Translations under genes and position numbers: made by a program
From: Triparma columacea
Lineage: Eukaryota; Sar; Bolidophyceae; Parmales; Triparmaceae
Assembly (NCBI GenBank): GCA_030267965.1
Contig: BRYA01000145.1
Coordinates: forward strand, 1 to 64,000
Length of the DNA: 64,000 nt
Direction of reading: 5' to 3'
The notes under the pieces: model-generated
What the model was told of the DNA's origin: nothing
Database searches by the model: none
The model's input: only the letters and a program-made list of their open reading frames with translations
In this document: positions 1-10,960 of the stretch, piece after piece
Position numbering within the stretch: the first letter of the stretch is position 1
How the letters are laid out: every line of letters begins with the position of its first letter

Positions 1-3000
1 CCCCATTCGACCATCCAGGGGTTCCACCAAGTCGAACATTTGAGGTCAGGGGTTAGCACAAACCCTAACCCTAAGCCTGTTGTAATTGCTGACACTGCAA
101 CTGAAAGCCATGCTGAAGTTCCAACATCTTTGTCACTGGTTGCTATAGCCATAAGTTGGATAATAACGCCAGGGATTGCCTCAGCAAACATCTCAAGCAC
201 TTTCATAACTGTCATCTCCAACATTGGGTCAACTGCAACCCCAACCTCTTGCTTTGCACCAGTTGCTACCCTGTAAGCATCTACTGCGGGCTTAAAGCCA
301 ATCAAAATAGGAAACCACTCCCACACCACCCTCTTCATCCCCAACTTCTTATTCTGAAGCCAGACAGTAAGCATTTGAAGCCCAATTGACACTGCCAAAC
401 TTGCCAAAGATGCCTTAAAGTACTCATACTTCTTATCACTCCAAAACATGTATGTCACATACACATCAGTCAGCAAATCAGTCATACTTGTAATAGCCCC
501 AACAGTCACTCTTGCCTTCAACCCCCAAGGAACTTCCTCCAAAAGCCTGTAGCTAATTGTCTCAAGCATAGGTCTAAACCACTCATACTCCTCATCAAGC
601 TCCTGTAAAGCAAGGAATTTTAAGATAAAGGCATCAACTGCAGCAGCTGGCTGTGTATTAATAGCCAAACTCCTCGCTAGAGACTCTCCAATCTCTCTTC
701 CATCCTTCTCCTGCAGATCAATCCCTTTACCCTCTACCTTCCTCAACTTACTCAGCTTGTTCTTGACAACAGCGCCAAGCAATGGTGTGACAAACACATA
801 CTTCTCTGCAGCCTGTCTCAGAACATAGTTTGACCCTATAAATAACCTCACTGCTTCCTCCTTTGTCATTCCCTTCTTCCTAAAACTCAATGCAACCAAC
901 AGTTGCTCACCCAACAACTGTCCTATTTTGTTAGGATCTAAACCTGCATAGTCTTGTGTAGTATCATTCACAGCATGTGAAGCAAGAAGTGCACCTCTGT
1001 TGTCAAAGGCAACACTTGCTCTCCTAATATTTGCTCTCAAGGCACCTGCAAAACCGCCCTCAGCATTGGCATCAACACTTGCTCTCCTTACACTCTCTCT
1101 CCTCCTAGCATCTCCATCAGCTGGAATGAACTCCACTGGCACCTTAGCTTTCATCACATCAGTGAACCACTCTGGCTGCTCCTCTTCCCATTCAGCCCAT
1201 TTAGACTCAATCCACTTCTTTAACTCACCTTCAATTGAGACCCAGTGATGCCTTGAAGTTGTTAAGACTTTAATTTTTATTTTGTCACTTTCACCTTGAA
1301 GAAAATAGGCCATTGCATATTCCTTTGCTTTCTGTGTACTCCAGAAGGTGAGCAAGTACTTCCTCTCAATGTTCCAAAAGAAAACAGCAAAGCATAGGGT
1401 AGTTATCAGTATGGTATACTTCACAATAGTTGATGCTGTATCAATTGCTCTCTCATCAACATAAGGTGAAGCTACATATATTGACACTGGCAAGCTTCCC
1501 ATTGTCAACAGAAGACCAAACAACCAATATGCTCCCCCAACTTCATAGGAATGTCGAAAATGTGCTATTGAAGTAAAGTCTACAATGACCTTTACCATCA
1601 CTCTGGCTATAATACTCGTCACGATCTCCAAGTTACCCCCGGTTGGGAACCAGTACCAGAAGTCACCTCTTAATATCTTAACCAACATGTACAGGCCAAG
1701 GTCGGCTCCAATATAGAGAAATACCCAGTTACCTCCTATCAACCCAAGTAGAACTATTGTTGTACACCTTATTAGAAGCATTCCTGCAGTAAACAGCAAC
1801 ATTGACACAAACACTACTGTTCTCTTGCTTGCTTTTGCTGGAATATATCCATAAAAGTCTGGTGATTCTTCTCTCCTACCAGGGTCAGTGTCCCAGTCAT
1901 AACTTATTGTTGCTGAGGCAAAGCCTGTTGTAATAGCTGATACTGCAACAGAAAGCCATGCTGAATTGCCGACCTCTTTGTCACTTGTTGCTATAGACAT
2001 GAGTTGGATAATCACTCCAGGTATAGCTTCTGCGAACATCTCGGCCCCTTTCATGTATGACATCTCCTCCATTGGGTTAACAGCTGTCCCTAACTCTTGT
2101 TTTCCTCCCTTCGCAACTCTATAAGCATCAACGGCAGGTTTAAACCCAACCAAAATAGGAAACCATTCCCTTATCACCTTTTTCATTCCCAAATTTTTGT
2201 TCTGTGCCCAAACAGCCAGCATTTGAATCCCAATTGACACTGCCAAACTTGTCAAAGAAGCCTTGAAGTATCCCCCTTTCTTATCAATCCAAAACATGTA
2301 CGTCACATACACATCTGTCAGCAAATCAGTCATGCTTGTCACAGCACCAAAGATAACCCTTGCTTTTAAGCCTAAGTTAGATTTCATAAATAATGTCTTA
2401 ACAATCTCTTCAAGCATGGGCCTTAACCACACTTGTTCATTCATGACTTCCTGCACTTCAGTGAATTGATGGGCCCACTCATCTACAGCATGAGCAGCAG
2501 ACAAAGTAGTCAACATTGTTGCTGTCATTGCACTCCCAATCTCCCACCCCCTGGCTTCCTCCTCACTCTTATCTTCTCCCTCATTTGTTGCTCTCCTTTT
2601 AAATTTGTTCATAACCATAGCATACAGCATAGTTCTCATGAAACCATGCTGCTCCGTAGTCTCTCTCAATGCCCTATTGGCCACAATGAACTTTTTCACG
2701 ACCTCTACTTTACTGTCCCTAATTTTCCTTTTCTTCACTCTCTCCATCAGCTGCTCTCCAAACCTCCTCCCATCCTGTTCCCCTGCTTCTGTACTCTTCA
2801 GAAGGTTGTCAAAGTAGTAAGCAGCATCAGTTGCCAAGGCAAGGTGCTTGGTAACACTCTTTTTGCTAGCAGCCTCCATTCCTAAACCATCCTGTCTAGT
2901 CACCAATACAACCTCCGTCTTATCCTGGTCCACCTCGCAAAGTTTTGCAGCAGTGAAATGTCCTTTGTGTTCAACTGTGATTACAAGTGTCTTGTTGTTA

Positions 3001-6000
3001 ACTCTGTAAAGCTTGAGCTGAGAGTCAGCTCCACTTTTAAGGTCCCAGAAGAATGCTGCAACTTCCTTGTGGGATGCTCTCACAGTTATTGAAGTCTTCC
3101 CCCACCCCATTCCCTTCTCTGCCTTTATCAATGTCTGCCCAGTCAACCCACTACTGATCTCTTGAGCTCCATCAATCTCGTTGAAGTGACTTTCAATCCC
3201 TGGTGCCCCTTCAATTGCAATCTCCTCAAACTTTGCAATGGTCTGCTGTCTCTTGAAGGTGTCGATCTCTTCGCTCTTGTCGAACTTCTTCCTTAAGTCT
3301 GAGAGCTGTGCAAGAAACCTTGGTGCAATCTTGTTCACAATGGAAGAGAAAATGACACCACCAAGATCTGCCTTTGTTGCAAAAGTCACTGATGTTTGTG
3401 GCACACCTCCAATAGGGTCAAGTGGCTCAAATATCCATACTGAGTGTCCCTTCACTGTAACATTCCCAGCTTTCACTGGAAATTCTTCCTCGAGATCCTC
3501 AGTGTCTGTAAAATAAATAATGGCTTTGCCATCCTGTTGCTTGAACCAGGTAACTTTACTCCTCCCATCACGAGGAACAAATCCAGGGATGCCAAGATTC
3601 CTCGTTGTTATGTAGTAGAGAGTGCGGGGATTAACATTTACGACCTTCATAGTGGTTATCCCATTCATTTTAGCTTTCTTCATTTCGTTTCTACTGTTTA
3701 GACTGGTAATCTCATTTGCTGCACACTCTTCCACACTTGCATCAACCACAGTAGTAGCAAAACCAGTCCCACTGCTTGCCCCATCAGCATGAACTAGCTT
3801 CATCTTGACCCTCTCATCAGGACTCTTCAGATCATCAAAGTTTTTATCCACCTTGCACTTCTCATAGAATTCCTTCCCTTTGCTGATTGCCGCCTTCTCC
3901 TCATCAGTATAATCTTGGGGCTCATTCTTGATGATGTGGGCAAGTGAGGCCAGTGAAGTTTTGTCGACCTCTTCGTCTTTTTCAAAGCTTTCAATTGCAC
4001 TCTTCAAAACCCTCAATACTTTTGGTGTTTGTTTTTCCACCAACTTTGCAGGTACAAAACCTCCAGCATCAACGTGTTGCATTAGCTCAATCTTGCATTG
4101 TTGAAAGCCGTTGATTTTCTTGGTGTTTTTGATTGTGAATATTGCCTTTGTTGTGCCTCTTACTAGCTTTCCTATCCCTCCATAATCAACTTTCTTGTCA
4201 ATTGACCAAACAGCCACGGTCACACAGTCGGTGTTGTTTCTCCTCCAAATTAACCTCTGGACAAATTCCCTGTTACTAATTGGAAAAGGGAATTTCTTCA
4301 CTGTTGCAAACTTCTTCTCGTTGGCCCTCTCAGTCCCTTCCCTGATCTCTAGACGAGCAAGTTCTCCTTTTGCCTTGGTGGTTCTTTCCCTGCTGCAGTA
4401 CTCAAAGAACCAAGCAGCTGCCTCCTCTGCAGTGCAGTCTGCCACTCCACTAGCCTTTCCTAGTACAATGCTTCTTTGCCCTTTCTCCTGCTGCTTGTAC
4501 TTGATCTCCATCTTCACTCCCTCGTAAGGTGACTTGAGAGGCCCCCACCCTTCTTCCTCCTCCCCACCAAAGAGCTTCTCCAACTCCTCAAACACCTTCT
4601 TCTGGTCCTCCTCCAACTCAACCCCCTCCCTCATCCTCTGCACTAGAACCCCCCTGATCTCAGCATCAACCTCCTTACCGTTCCTCTTGAACTTCTCCTG
4701 CACGACAGTGGCCCACTGTGTCTGTTTCTTAACAAATGACTTGAGGATAGGCACAGGAAGGGAACTGTTGAGGTCAGCGTGCTGCACACGTAGAACTGAG
4801 CAGACTCGTGGGGCAATTTCTGTGATAATATAGACACCATTTGAGGTCCCATTCTCGTATTTGCCTGGGAAATGTACGTTTCTCTTCTGCCCTTTGTATT
4901 CACTTAAGGGGGCAAAAGCAAAAACAAAAGACGCTGTTCCATTCCTGTTAATGACCCTCTTCCAGCATCGCCATCCCTCAAAGAGTCTTGGTGCTAGTGG
5001 AGTTGGCAGCTTCTTCCCTACTGAGTATTGCTGGCTCCTTGTTCCGTCAATTTCCCAAAGCTTTCTTGGCAGATTTCCATTTTTCTTCTTGTGGGCAGCA
5101 GCCTCCTTGTAAGAATTAATCACTAACACTTCAGCCAAGAGGGATGACGCCGAAGTGTCAAGTACACAGAAGGATACACCAAATACTTTGCTTGTCTCCT
5201 CCTCAATGTAGATGAACTTTTCCACATTGTCCTTCAAGGAATTATATCTCTTGGCATCAGAAGTGGTGCTAACAAGTTCTAACTTTTCCTTGATCATTGC
5301 GTCCTCCTCTCTTGTCAGAGGCGGTGCCCTCGGCATGATCTCCTCCACAAAGTGTCTTTTCCTCCTCTCATCAATGACAGCGGGCTGCCTGAACTCATCC
5401 ATGACTTCATTGAGAATTCCCTTCAATGAGGTATAGGCAGACTTGGTGTCGCTTTTCCCGTCACTTTTGAAAGTAGGACCACTCTTGAAAATAGGGCGTG
5501 CAGTGCCCGCACTCTTGAAACTAGGGCGCGCACTCTTGAAACTTGGGCGCGCACTCTTTGAGCTTTTGTTTGTGCGAACATCAACTTCTGGTTTCATCTC
5601 TGTTGCTCTCTCCTCTGCCTTAAGAGTTCCCACCATGGTGACTGCAGTTTGTCCAAACTCAAAGTCGGTGAAGCTGAGCTTGCCCTTAATGACACCTCGC
5701 TTGATAGTATTGGTCTTTATTGACGCTAGAATTTCGCCAAGCATCGCAGTTGCCTCATCAGAAAGGTCATCCACATCAAGGGGTGCCAACTCCATAATGT
5801 TCGTCGATTCGTCGGGAGCGACGACGCTGACGTCAAGCAAAAAATTGACGAACTTATTCCCCCTGCCGTTAGGATTATGCTGCCAATAGACGAGTCTATG
5901 AATGACTCCTCCCTCTTCGTCATACTCCTGGAGGGTCTTCCTCTGGAACTTGCCCTGCTCACAATCGGTGAGGAGAAAGTCAATGATCTTGTCGCGCTCG

Positions 6001-6530
6001 TCGTGGAAAACACCAGCGAGCCCTAGAACTTTCACATCGACGCCAGTGGAAGTGTCGATGAGGCCTTCAACGGCTCCTCTCTCCTCAAGAAGCTTCACAA
6101 GTTTGCCTTGCTCGGGTCCAAGAGCTGCGTAATCGATATCAACTTGTCCTTGCGTAGTGGAAGAGGCGTGATTGGGGCTAGAGTCTTCTTCCGTCGAATC
6201 GTCGAGGAGGCCCTCCACTGCTCCCCTTGATAAAAGCTTTGATTGAAACAGCTTGTCGGTATTATGGTTGGAGTCTGTGGGTGGTCTATTGTTGGACCGG
6301 GCAATGTTATTCGAGTTGGTCTTCAGGAGAACATTGTCGTGTTGCTTCGATGCGTTGTCGTCTGGTTGACTACCATCGCCGGGAGGAGCCTCTGGGTCTG
6401 GAGCATCAATCCTGCGGGGAGGCTTCTCCCCCTCCATGCCTTTGAAAGAGGGATCATCGCGATTGCTTTCCCCGCATTGGTCCGTTGACGATCCAATTTT
6501 CTCGCTGAGTTCCATGACGCGGCGATCCAT
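1..6530 (-). CDS. Giant START-like repeat / multi-pass membrane protein (3' end outside window)
   Basis: An uninterrupted minus-strand frame starts at the ATG at 6530 and runs past position 1, so at least 2,176 residues are present. The N-terminal ~390 residues are hydrophilic, with a short tandem repeat (ARPSFKSARPSFKS) near 5490-5560. They are followed by about four START/MLN64-like modules: a partial one near residues 460-600, fuller ones near 670-860 and 895-1100, and a half one near 1130-1210. A membrane region then begins near residue 1385, with motifs such as TDLLTDVYVTYMFW and EAIPGVIIQL. Almost the same membrane module recurs at 75-600, so it is a tandem internal duplication of 1920-2480. 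START-like folds bind lipids; the substrate is unknown. Related large proteins occur in stramenopile algae (recalled, not searched). Similarity between the two copies stops abruptly near position 75. Confidence 0.8.
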   Translation of the reverse strand, partial: MDRRVMELSEKIGSSTDQCGESNRDDPSFKGMEGEKPPRRIDAPDPEAPPGDGSQPDDNASKQHDNVLLKTNSNNIARSNNRPPTDSNHNTDKLFQSKLLSRGAVEGLLDDSTEEDSSPNHASSTTQGQVDIDYAALGPEQGKLVKLLEERGAVEGLIDTSTGVDVKVLGLAGVFHDERDKIIDFLLTDCEQGKFQRKTLQEYDEEGGVIHRLVYWQHNPNGRGNKFVNFLLDVSVVAPDESTNIMELAPLDVDDLSDEATAMLGEILASIKTNTIKRGVIKGKLSFTDFEFGQTAVTMVGTLKAEERATEMKPEVDVRTNKSSKSARPSFKSARPSFKSAGTARPIFKSGPTFKSDGKSDTKSAYTSLKGILNEVMDEFRQPAVIDERRKRHFVEEIMPRAPPLTREEDAMIKEKLELVSTTSDAKRYNSLKDNVEKFIYIEEETSKVFGVSFCVLDTSASSLLAEVLVINSYKEAAAHKKKNGNLPRKLWEIDGTRSQQYSVGKKLPTPLAPRLFEGWRCWKRVINRNGTASFVFAFAPLSEYKGQKRNVHFPGKYENGTSNGVYIITEIAPRVCSVLRVQHADLNSSLPVPILKSFVKKQTQWATVVQEKFKRNGKEVDAEIRGVLVQRMREGVELEEDQKKVFEELEKLFGGEEEEGWGPLKSPYEGVKMEIKYKQQEKGQRSIVLGKASGVADCTAEEAAAWFFEYCSRERTTKAKGELARLEIREGTERANEKKFATVKKFPFPISNREFVQRLIWRRNNTDCVTVAVWSIDKKVDYGGIGKLVRGTTKAIFTIKNTKKINGFQQCKIELMQHVDAGGFVPAKLVEKQTPKVLRVLKSAIESFEKDEEVDKTSLASLAHIIKNEPQDYTDEEKAAISKGKEFYEKCKVDKNFDDLKSPDERVKMKLVHADGASSGTGFATTVVDASVEECAANEITSLNSRNEMKKAKMNGITTMKVVNVNPRTLYYITTRNLGIPGFVPRDGRSKVTWFKQQDGKAIIYFTDTEDLEEEFPVKAGNVTVKGHSVWIFEPLDPIGGVPQTSVTFATKADLGGVIFSSIVNKIAPRFLAQLSDLRKKFDKSEEIDTFKRQQTIAKFEEIAIEGAPGIESHFNEIDGAQEISSGLTGQTLIKAEKGMGWGKTSITVRASHKEVAAFFWDLKSGADSQLKLYRVNNKTLVITVEHKGHFTAAKLCEVDQDKTEVVLVTRQDGLGMEAASKKSVTKHLALATDAAYYFDNLLKSTEAGEQDGRRFGEQLMERVKKRKIRDSKVEVVKKFIVANRALRETTEQHGFMRTMLYAMVMNKFKRRATNEGEDKSEEEARGWEIGSAMTATMLTTLSAAHAVDEWAHQFTEVQEVMNEQVWLRPMLEEIVKTLFMKSNLGLKARVIFGAVTSMTDLLTDVYVTYMFWIDKKGGYFKASLTSLAVSIGIQMLAVWAQNKNLGMKKVIREWFPILVGFKPAVDAYRVAKGGKQELGTAVNPMEEMSYMKGAEMFAEAIPGVIIQLMSIATSDKEVGNSAWLSVAVSAITTGFASATISYDWDTDPGRREESPDFYGYIPAKASKRTVVFVSMLLFTAGMLLIRCTTIVLLGLIGGNWVFLYIGADLGLYMLVKILRGDFWYWFPTGGNLEIVTSIIARVMVKVIVDFTSIAHFRHSYEVGGAYWLFGLLLTMGSLPVSIYVASPYVDERAIDTASTIVKYTILITTLCFAVFFWNIERKYLLTFWSTQKAKEYAMAYFLQGESDKIKIKVLTTSRHHWVSIEGELKKWIESKWAEWEEEQPEWFTDVMKAKVPVEFIPADGDARRRESVRRASVDANAEGGFAGALRANIRRASVAFDNRGALLASHAVNDTTQDYAGLDPNKIGQLLGEQLLVALSFRKKGMTKEEAVRLFIGSNYVLRQAAEKYVFVTPLLGAVVKNKLSKLRKVEGKGIDLQEKDGREIGESLARSLAINTQPAAAVDAFILKFLALQELDEEYEWFRPMLETISYRLLEEVPWGLKARVTVGAITSMTDLLTDVYVTYMFWSDKKYEYFKASLASLAVSIGLQMLTVWLQNKKLGMKRVVWEWFPILIGFKPAVDAYRVATGAKQEVGVAVDPMLEMTVMKVLEMFAEAIPGVIIQLMAIATSDKDVGTSAWLSVAVSAITTGLGLGFVLTPDLKCSTWWNPWMVEW

Positions 6531-7126
6531 GCTGCCTCTGCAGATTTCTCAAACCTAGAGGAAGGATGTTAAGCGGGGAGGGGGCAAGATGAGTTAGTTA
6601 CTCACGTAAAAATTGAATATCACCGGTCCTCCGATGGGAATAAGTCCGAGAAAGACGACAAACGTCATCCAATACACACGACGTGTTTCATGAACCCCCC
6701 CTCTTTGGCCTCTTGCCATCTCCATCTCGGGCCACTTTGCAAATCACATCACACCGCGCGTCAAAAGAGCTTCTGCGTCAAATAACTCCTGTTCGTTCCC
6801 CGTCTCCCTCGTCTTAACTCACTTTTGTGTTGATTCGTGTTGTTCAAGGTGTGAGATTAGCTTGAGAATTTGCCTGCTGTTGTTGCTTCCCCAGGGTTCT
6901 GTGAGCTGAAAAGATTTGCTTTTTGTCATTGACTTCGTGATCCCCGTCCGCATCGAAGACGCTTGAGAATTTGCCAACTGTTTTCTCCCCCGAACATCGA
7001 ACAATCGAACAATCGAATTACTCGCCCTTGGTACTGTCAGCTTCCTCCCTTATTTAAAAATACTATAGCTTTGAAACAACGTCATCACATTAAACTCCCC
7101 CCTCCCATTCCCTTGCATCCTTTCAT
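6531..7126. other. Intergenic region, no gene seen
   Basis: This 596-bp stretch lies between the start of the giant minus-strand gene and the 3' end of the M28 peptidase gene. It must hold the promoter of the former. The open frames on either strand are short and show no protein-like composition. I see no RNA gene or repeat. Confidence 0.5.
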
Positions 7127-9541
7127 TTACCAAACCCGCCCCCCCCCCTTATCTCCTCTCGTCTCGTCTCTCCCAGCTAAATAATTTGCTGCTTTGGAAA
7201 TGAGGTTCCCTGCTACATCCGCCTGATTTTGTGCCTGCTCTAAGTCTCCGTCATCAAGAGCCTGCTGGATCCCTGGCAGCGCCTCCGCAGCGTATCCAAG
7301 GTAAAATCCTGGGGCTTGGAGGATGTGCTTCATCCACTGCCGGCCCGGCAAGCCTTCTTCTGACAAAAACATTCGCTCCACGAAGGCTAGCCTCTCGTTG
7401 ATCTCGTGCCCTTGCTTCCCTGCCCCAATTTCTTTGGTAATCATATTAGCAGCCTCTGTATAGTCGTCAATAGCACTTTTCAGGCCGGACAAGTCCAGCT
7501 CGGTACCTTGCTCTTCGATCGCCTGTTCGTAACCACGCAGGGCTTTCGCTTGCTGCTCTTGGTCAAAAGGGAGAATCTCGCTATCTGAGAGGCGCAAAGT
7601 GAGGAGACCCCATACTTGCGCGGCTCCCGCCATCAACTGAAAACTGCTTCCTACTTCCCCGTCTCTCCCGCCGTAGTTGTTAATCCAGTCATACGAGTCA
7701 TAGATTGAGTGGTAAACTCCGTAAGTTCCAGCAGGTGAGGAGTATTCGAAATCCAGAGAAGCAATGCCGAAATGATCGAGGAACACGGTGTAATCACTTC
7801 CCGATCCGAGGGTGCCGATTTCTGCGTCTCCAAGAGGCGAGTTGATATTGGCATCCATGACGTTACCGTGAGGTCCGTTAGCAAACCTTCCCAAAAAGCT
7901 CTCCTCCGCATCGAGGTCTTCCATGACACCCCTCCATAGCGTAGCAAGGCTTGGGGTGGCAGAAACTGTTAGTTCGTCGCCAGAAACGACGGTATCAACG
8001 TTTATGTATGCGCAGCTTCTCTTGATTTTATCGAAATTGAGCTGCAATGATTAGTGAAGGGTTAGAGCAAAGGCAAACTCGTATTGTATAATTTTCCGTA
8101 TACGTCCATCTCACCTCAGCCCAGCCCGTGGACCCTAAGAGACCAAATTCTTCCCCGCTCCAACTGAGAAGATATATTGACCGCTTTGGTTTCCATCCTT
8201 CCTTCAAAAGCTCCCCCAGTCCCCTGCCAACCTCGAGCAAAGAGGCCGTACCACTATTGGGGTCGGCGGCCCCGTAGACCCAAGCGTCGCGATGGTTTCC
8301 CAAAAGCACCGGCATGTCTTCCTCCTCACTTAGCGAACCAGGAATCTTAGCGATAACATTTGGGATCGTCTTTACAGCGAAGGGGTTGTTGGTTTTGAAG
8401 TTGACGATGGCAGCGCTTGGACCTGTCGTGTAGGTAATGTCGAGAGCTCCGGAGAAAGAAGAGAATACATCCTTTGCGTCCTTTCCTCCCAGTAGCTCCA
8501 AGATTGGCTTGGCGTCGCCATAAGAAAGTGGGAGGGCAGGGATCTTCGGGATGAGGTCAGTGAAATTAGAGACGCCGCAGAGGCCCTCGAGGCTGCAAAG
8601 AACGAAAGAAGACGCGATAGAGAAGGAGGTAGTACGTTAGTGGTTTGGTTCGGAAGTTTTAGAAACACAACTATATGTTTGACACACAGATCAGATTGTT
8701 TGTGTGTGCCCATTCTCACCTCATGCCCTGCTCGGCATAACGGGGGTCGGCCCTCATTGGATCTCCGGCACAAATTGAATTGAACTGAACAGACCCACGC
8801 TGGACACTTGACTCGGAACGCCACGGCCCATCGGGATATGTCTCCCCGAAAGCGTACCCATCGTCTTCGGGATCAGAGTAAATCAAAACCCCGACTGCAC
8901 CTCTAGTCTCGGCGTTCATTACTTTCAGCCCCCTGAAACATTTTCCGTATCTCGCTATCACAACCTTCCCCTTAACGGTAATTCCATTGGCAAGGAGGGC
9001 GTCAAAGTCCTCGGGACGACCATAATTGACAAAAATTGCTTCTCCGCTGACGTCTCCGCTTGGTGCGTACCCAAAGTATGTGTGGTTTCTGAAAGGAGTG
9101 TCGGAAGTAGTATCCGCAATATCCTCTGACAGCTTTGCCGTGAAAAGGACCTCGTCTTTCTTTCCCACTACGTTCAGAGAAGGGGCCTCATCAAAGGAGG
9201 GGTAGTTAAGAAGGGTCTCGAGCTCAAAGGTTTCGACCTCAGGAATCCCATACGAACGGAGCGCCTCGGATACGTATTCTGCCATCATGAAGTCCTGGTG
9301 GTGGGAAGGGGGGTATTGGGAGGGGATTAGAATACTTACGCCCCTAGAATACTTACGCCCCACGCCTCTCCTGTTCTCTTCTCACCTCTTTTGTGCCTGC
9401 CACATGGGGAACACTTGTTATAAAAAGCAGGTTCTTCGAAGCGGTCTCTGCATCCGGAACATTCATGAAGGTGCGCTCATCATGAGTGATCGCAGCAAAG
9501 CATGTCGCAATAACAGCGGCCAGAGTGATCACACGGATCAT
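7127..9541 (-). CDS. FOLH1: M28 family glutamate carboxypeptidase II-like metallopeptidase
   Basis: Four exons join in phase: 9386-9541, 8720-9294, 8115-8592 and 7127-8041, giving about 707 residues, close to the usual size of PSMA/NAALADase proteins. An N-terminal hydrophobic stretch (MIRVITLAAVIATCFA) looks like a signal peptide or anchor. Next come the AGTKE region, a PA-type apical domain, and the dinuclear zinc peptidase domain. The latter has HRDAW near residue 343, the catalytic Glu pair in SGEEFGLLGST near 388, an INVD acidic ligand at the start of exon 4, and a His in VYHSIYDS near 513. A transferrin-receptor-type helical dimerisation domain ends the protein. All metal ligands appear intact, so an active exopeptidase of the secretory or vacuolar system is expected. 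The natural substrate cannot be told from sequence. Confidence 0.9.
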
Positions 9542-9797
9542 GGTTATAGTTGGAACGACGACACAACAACAAATCGAGAATTAATTGGGAGTAACACCCA
9601 TAAATCCCTGATTTCGAGACTGAGACCAATTTCTGAGAATAAACAAACTTTACAAACTTTACAAACAACAATCACGCCTCTACTTTGAAGCATCAGATTA
9701 TATTTTGTGCGAAAAAACTTACTAGCTACTAGTTCTATTGCGTGAGAGCTCCTTTTCCTTGCTGACTTCGGACTGACCCCACCCAGTCAGCACCAAG

Positions 9798-10828
9798 ATG
9801 GCGTGGAATATTTCATTTATCTTAGCCATCTACGCGGCCTTATTACTCCCAAGCGATGTGGATGCTTTTTTAACAACACGCCTTTCCTCGTCTCTGCTTC
9901 CCAGTTCCCTCTTCTCCTCACCAGGGCTTACCTCCGACCCGGTCATCGCAGCAGCTGAGACCAAATATAATGTGGACCTCGCTAAGGCGGCTGAATTGTT
10001 TACGGTGACTGTTTCTGCTAATGACTCGATCGATAGACCAGCTGGTACTCCCTTCTTAGACTCAAAAGATAAGGAATATTTTGTTGATGATATTGAGGTG
10101 GTCGTCGAAAGGGTTGGTGGGCTGGGCCTCGAGCTCACTGAGCTCGCCGGTGGCCGTCCTGACGGCCTTGGAATCACAATAATCGAAAACGTCGTCGAGG
10201 GAAGCAATGCAGCGGCTGCAGGGATTATTCCTGGGGATTCATTGTCGTTCATCTCCCCTATTATCAAGGATAAGATTGGCCTCACAGAGTCCACCTCGGA
10301 CCAGGCCAATGCAAAGGTCTGTGAGTGCCGTGACTTTGATAATACGATGGACGTGTTGACGTCTCTCCCCCCCGCTGAAGATCTCCCCAAGGTGATTGTT
10401 GGTTTGAAGAGGATGCGACGGTGGCCAAAGGTGAAAACAACAGTCGAGGTGAGTCTTGGATTGAGGCAACAGTGGGAAGCTCCTCTAACTAACTGCCCCC
10501 CTGCGCGTCTCAGTACCCTTCTTGTCAGGTCGCCGAGGGCGCAGACCCTACGGTTGAAGTAACGCTGTTTGCAGGGGAGAATCTCAAGAGGGCGCTTCAA
10601 ACTCGTGGCATCGTCTTCGAGGATGGAGAGCAGCGAAAGTGTGACTTTTGCGGTCAAAAGTGCATGGTGATGGTGAAGAATGGACAAAAGCTACTCTCCC
10701 CAATGTCGACGACTGAGGAGAAATTAATGGAGCGAAATCCTCGCTGTCGCGTCTCGTGTAAGACGGTTGTGGGGTACGGGATGCAGGAGGGCGACCTCGA
10801 CTTGAAGGTAAACGTCATGCTCAAGTAA
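9798..10828 (+). CDS. Plastid-targeted PDZ domain + [2Fe-2S] ferredoxin-like protein
   Basis: Exon 1 is 9798-10448 and exon 2 is 10513-10828, about 321 residues. A CTAAC-type branch site near 10490 favours the acceptor at 10512; a second in-frame acceptor at 10528 would drop five residues. The N-terminus is a signal peptide ending in VDA before FLTTRLSSSLLPSS, the signal plus Phe pattern of secondary-plastid proteins. Residues ~95-200 read as a PDZ domain (GLGLELTEL, GSNAAAAGIIPGDSL). The C-terminal ~100 residues resemble a ferredoxin: AGENLKRALQTRGI, then CDFCGQKC, then TTEEKLMERNPRCRVSC. The Cys spacing (C-x2-C-x3-C) differs from plant ferredoxin (C-x4-C-x2-C), so cluster binding is likely but unproven. 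The role is unknown; a thylakoid electron-transfer or assembly partner is plausible. Confidence 0.8.
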
Positions 10829-10960
10829 AAAAACGTTTTTCGTCTCAAAAATGATCCTGGCAGCAGCAAGGATATATTTTTTCTTTGTGTGACTCCTGGT
10901 TTATCCTCAGAACAAATTTGGATAAAACCACAACTACTGTATCGCAAAACAAGCATACTG

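Noticed and set aside
9830..10687. Minus-strand 285-codon open frame opposite the PDZ/ferredoxin-like gene
   Set aside because: No recognisable domain, no splice logic, and the plus strand has a presequence, PDZ and ferredoxin-like motifs.
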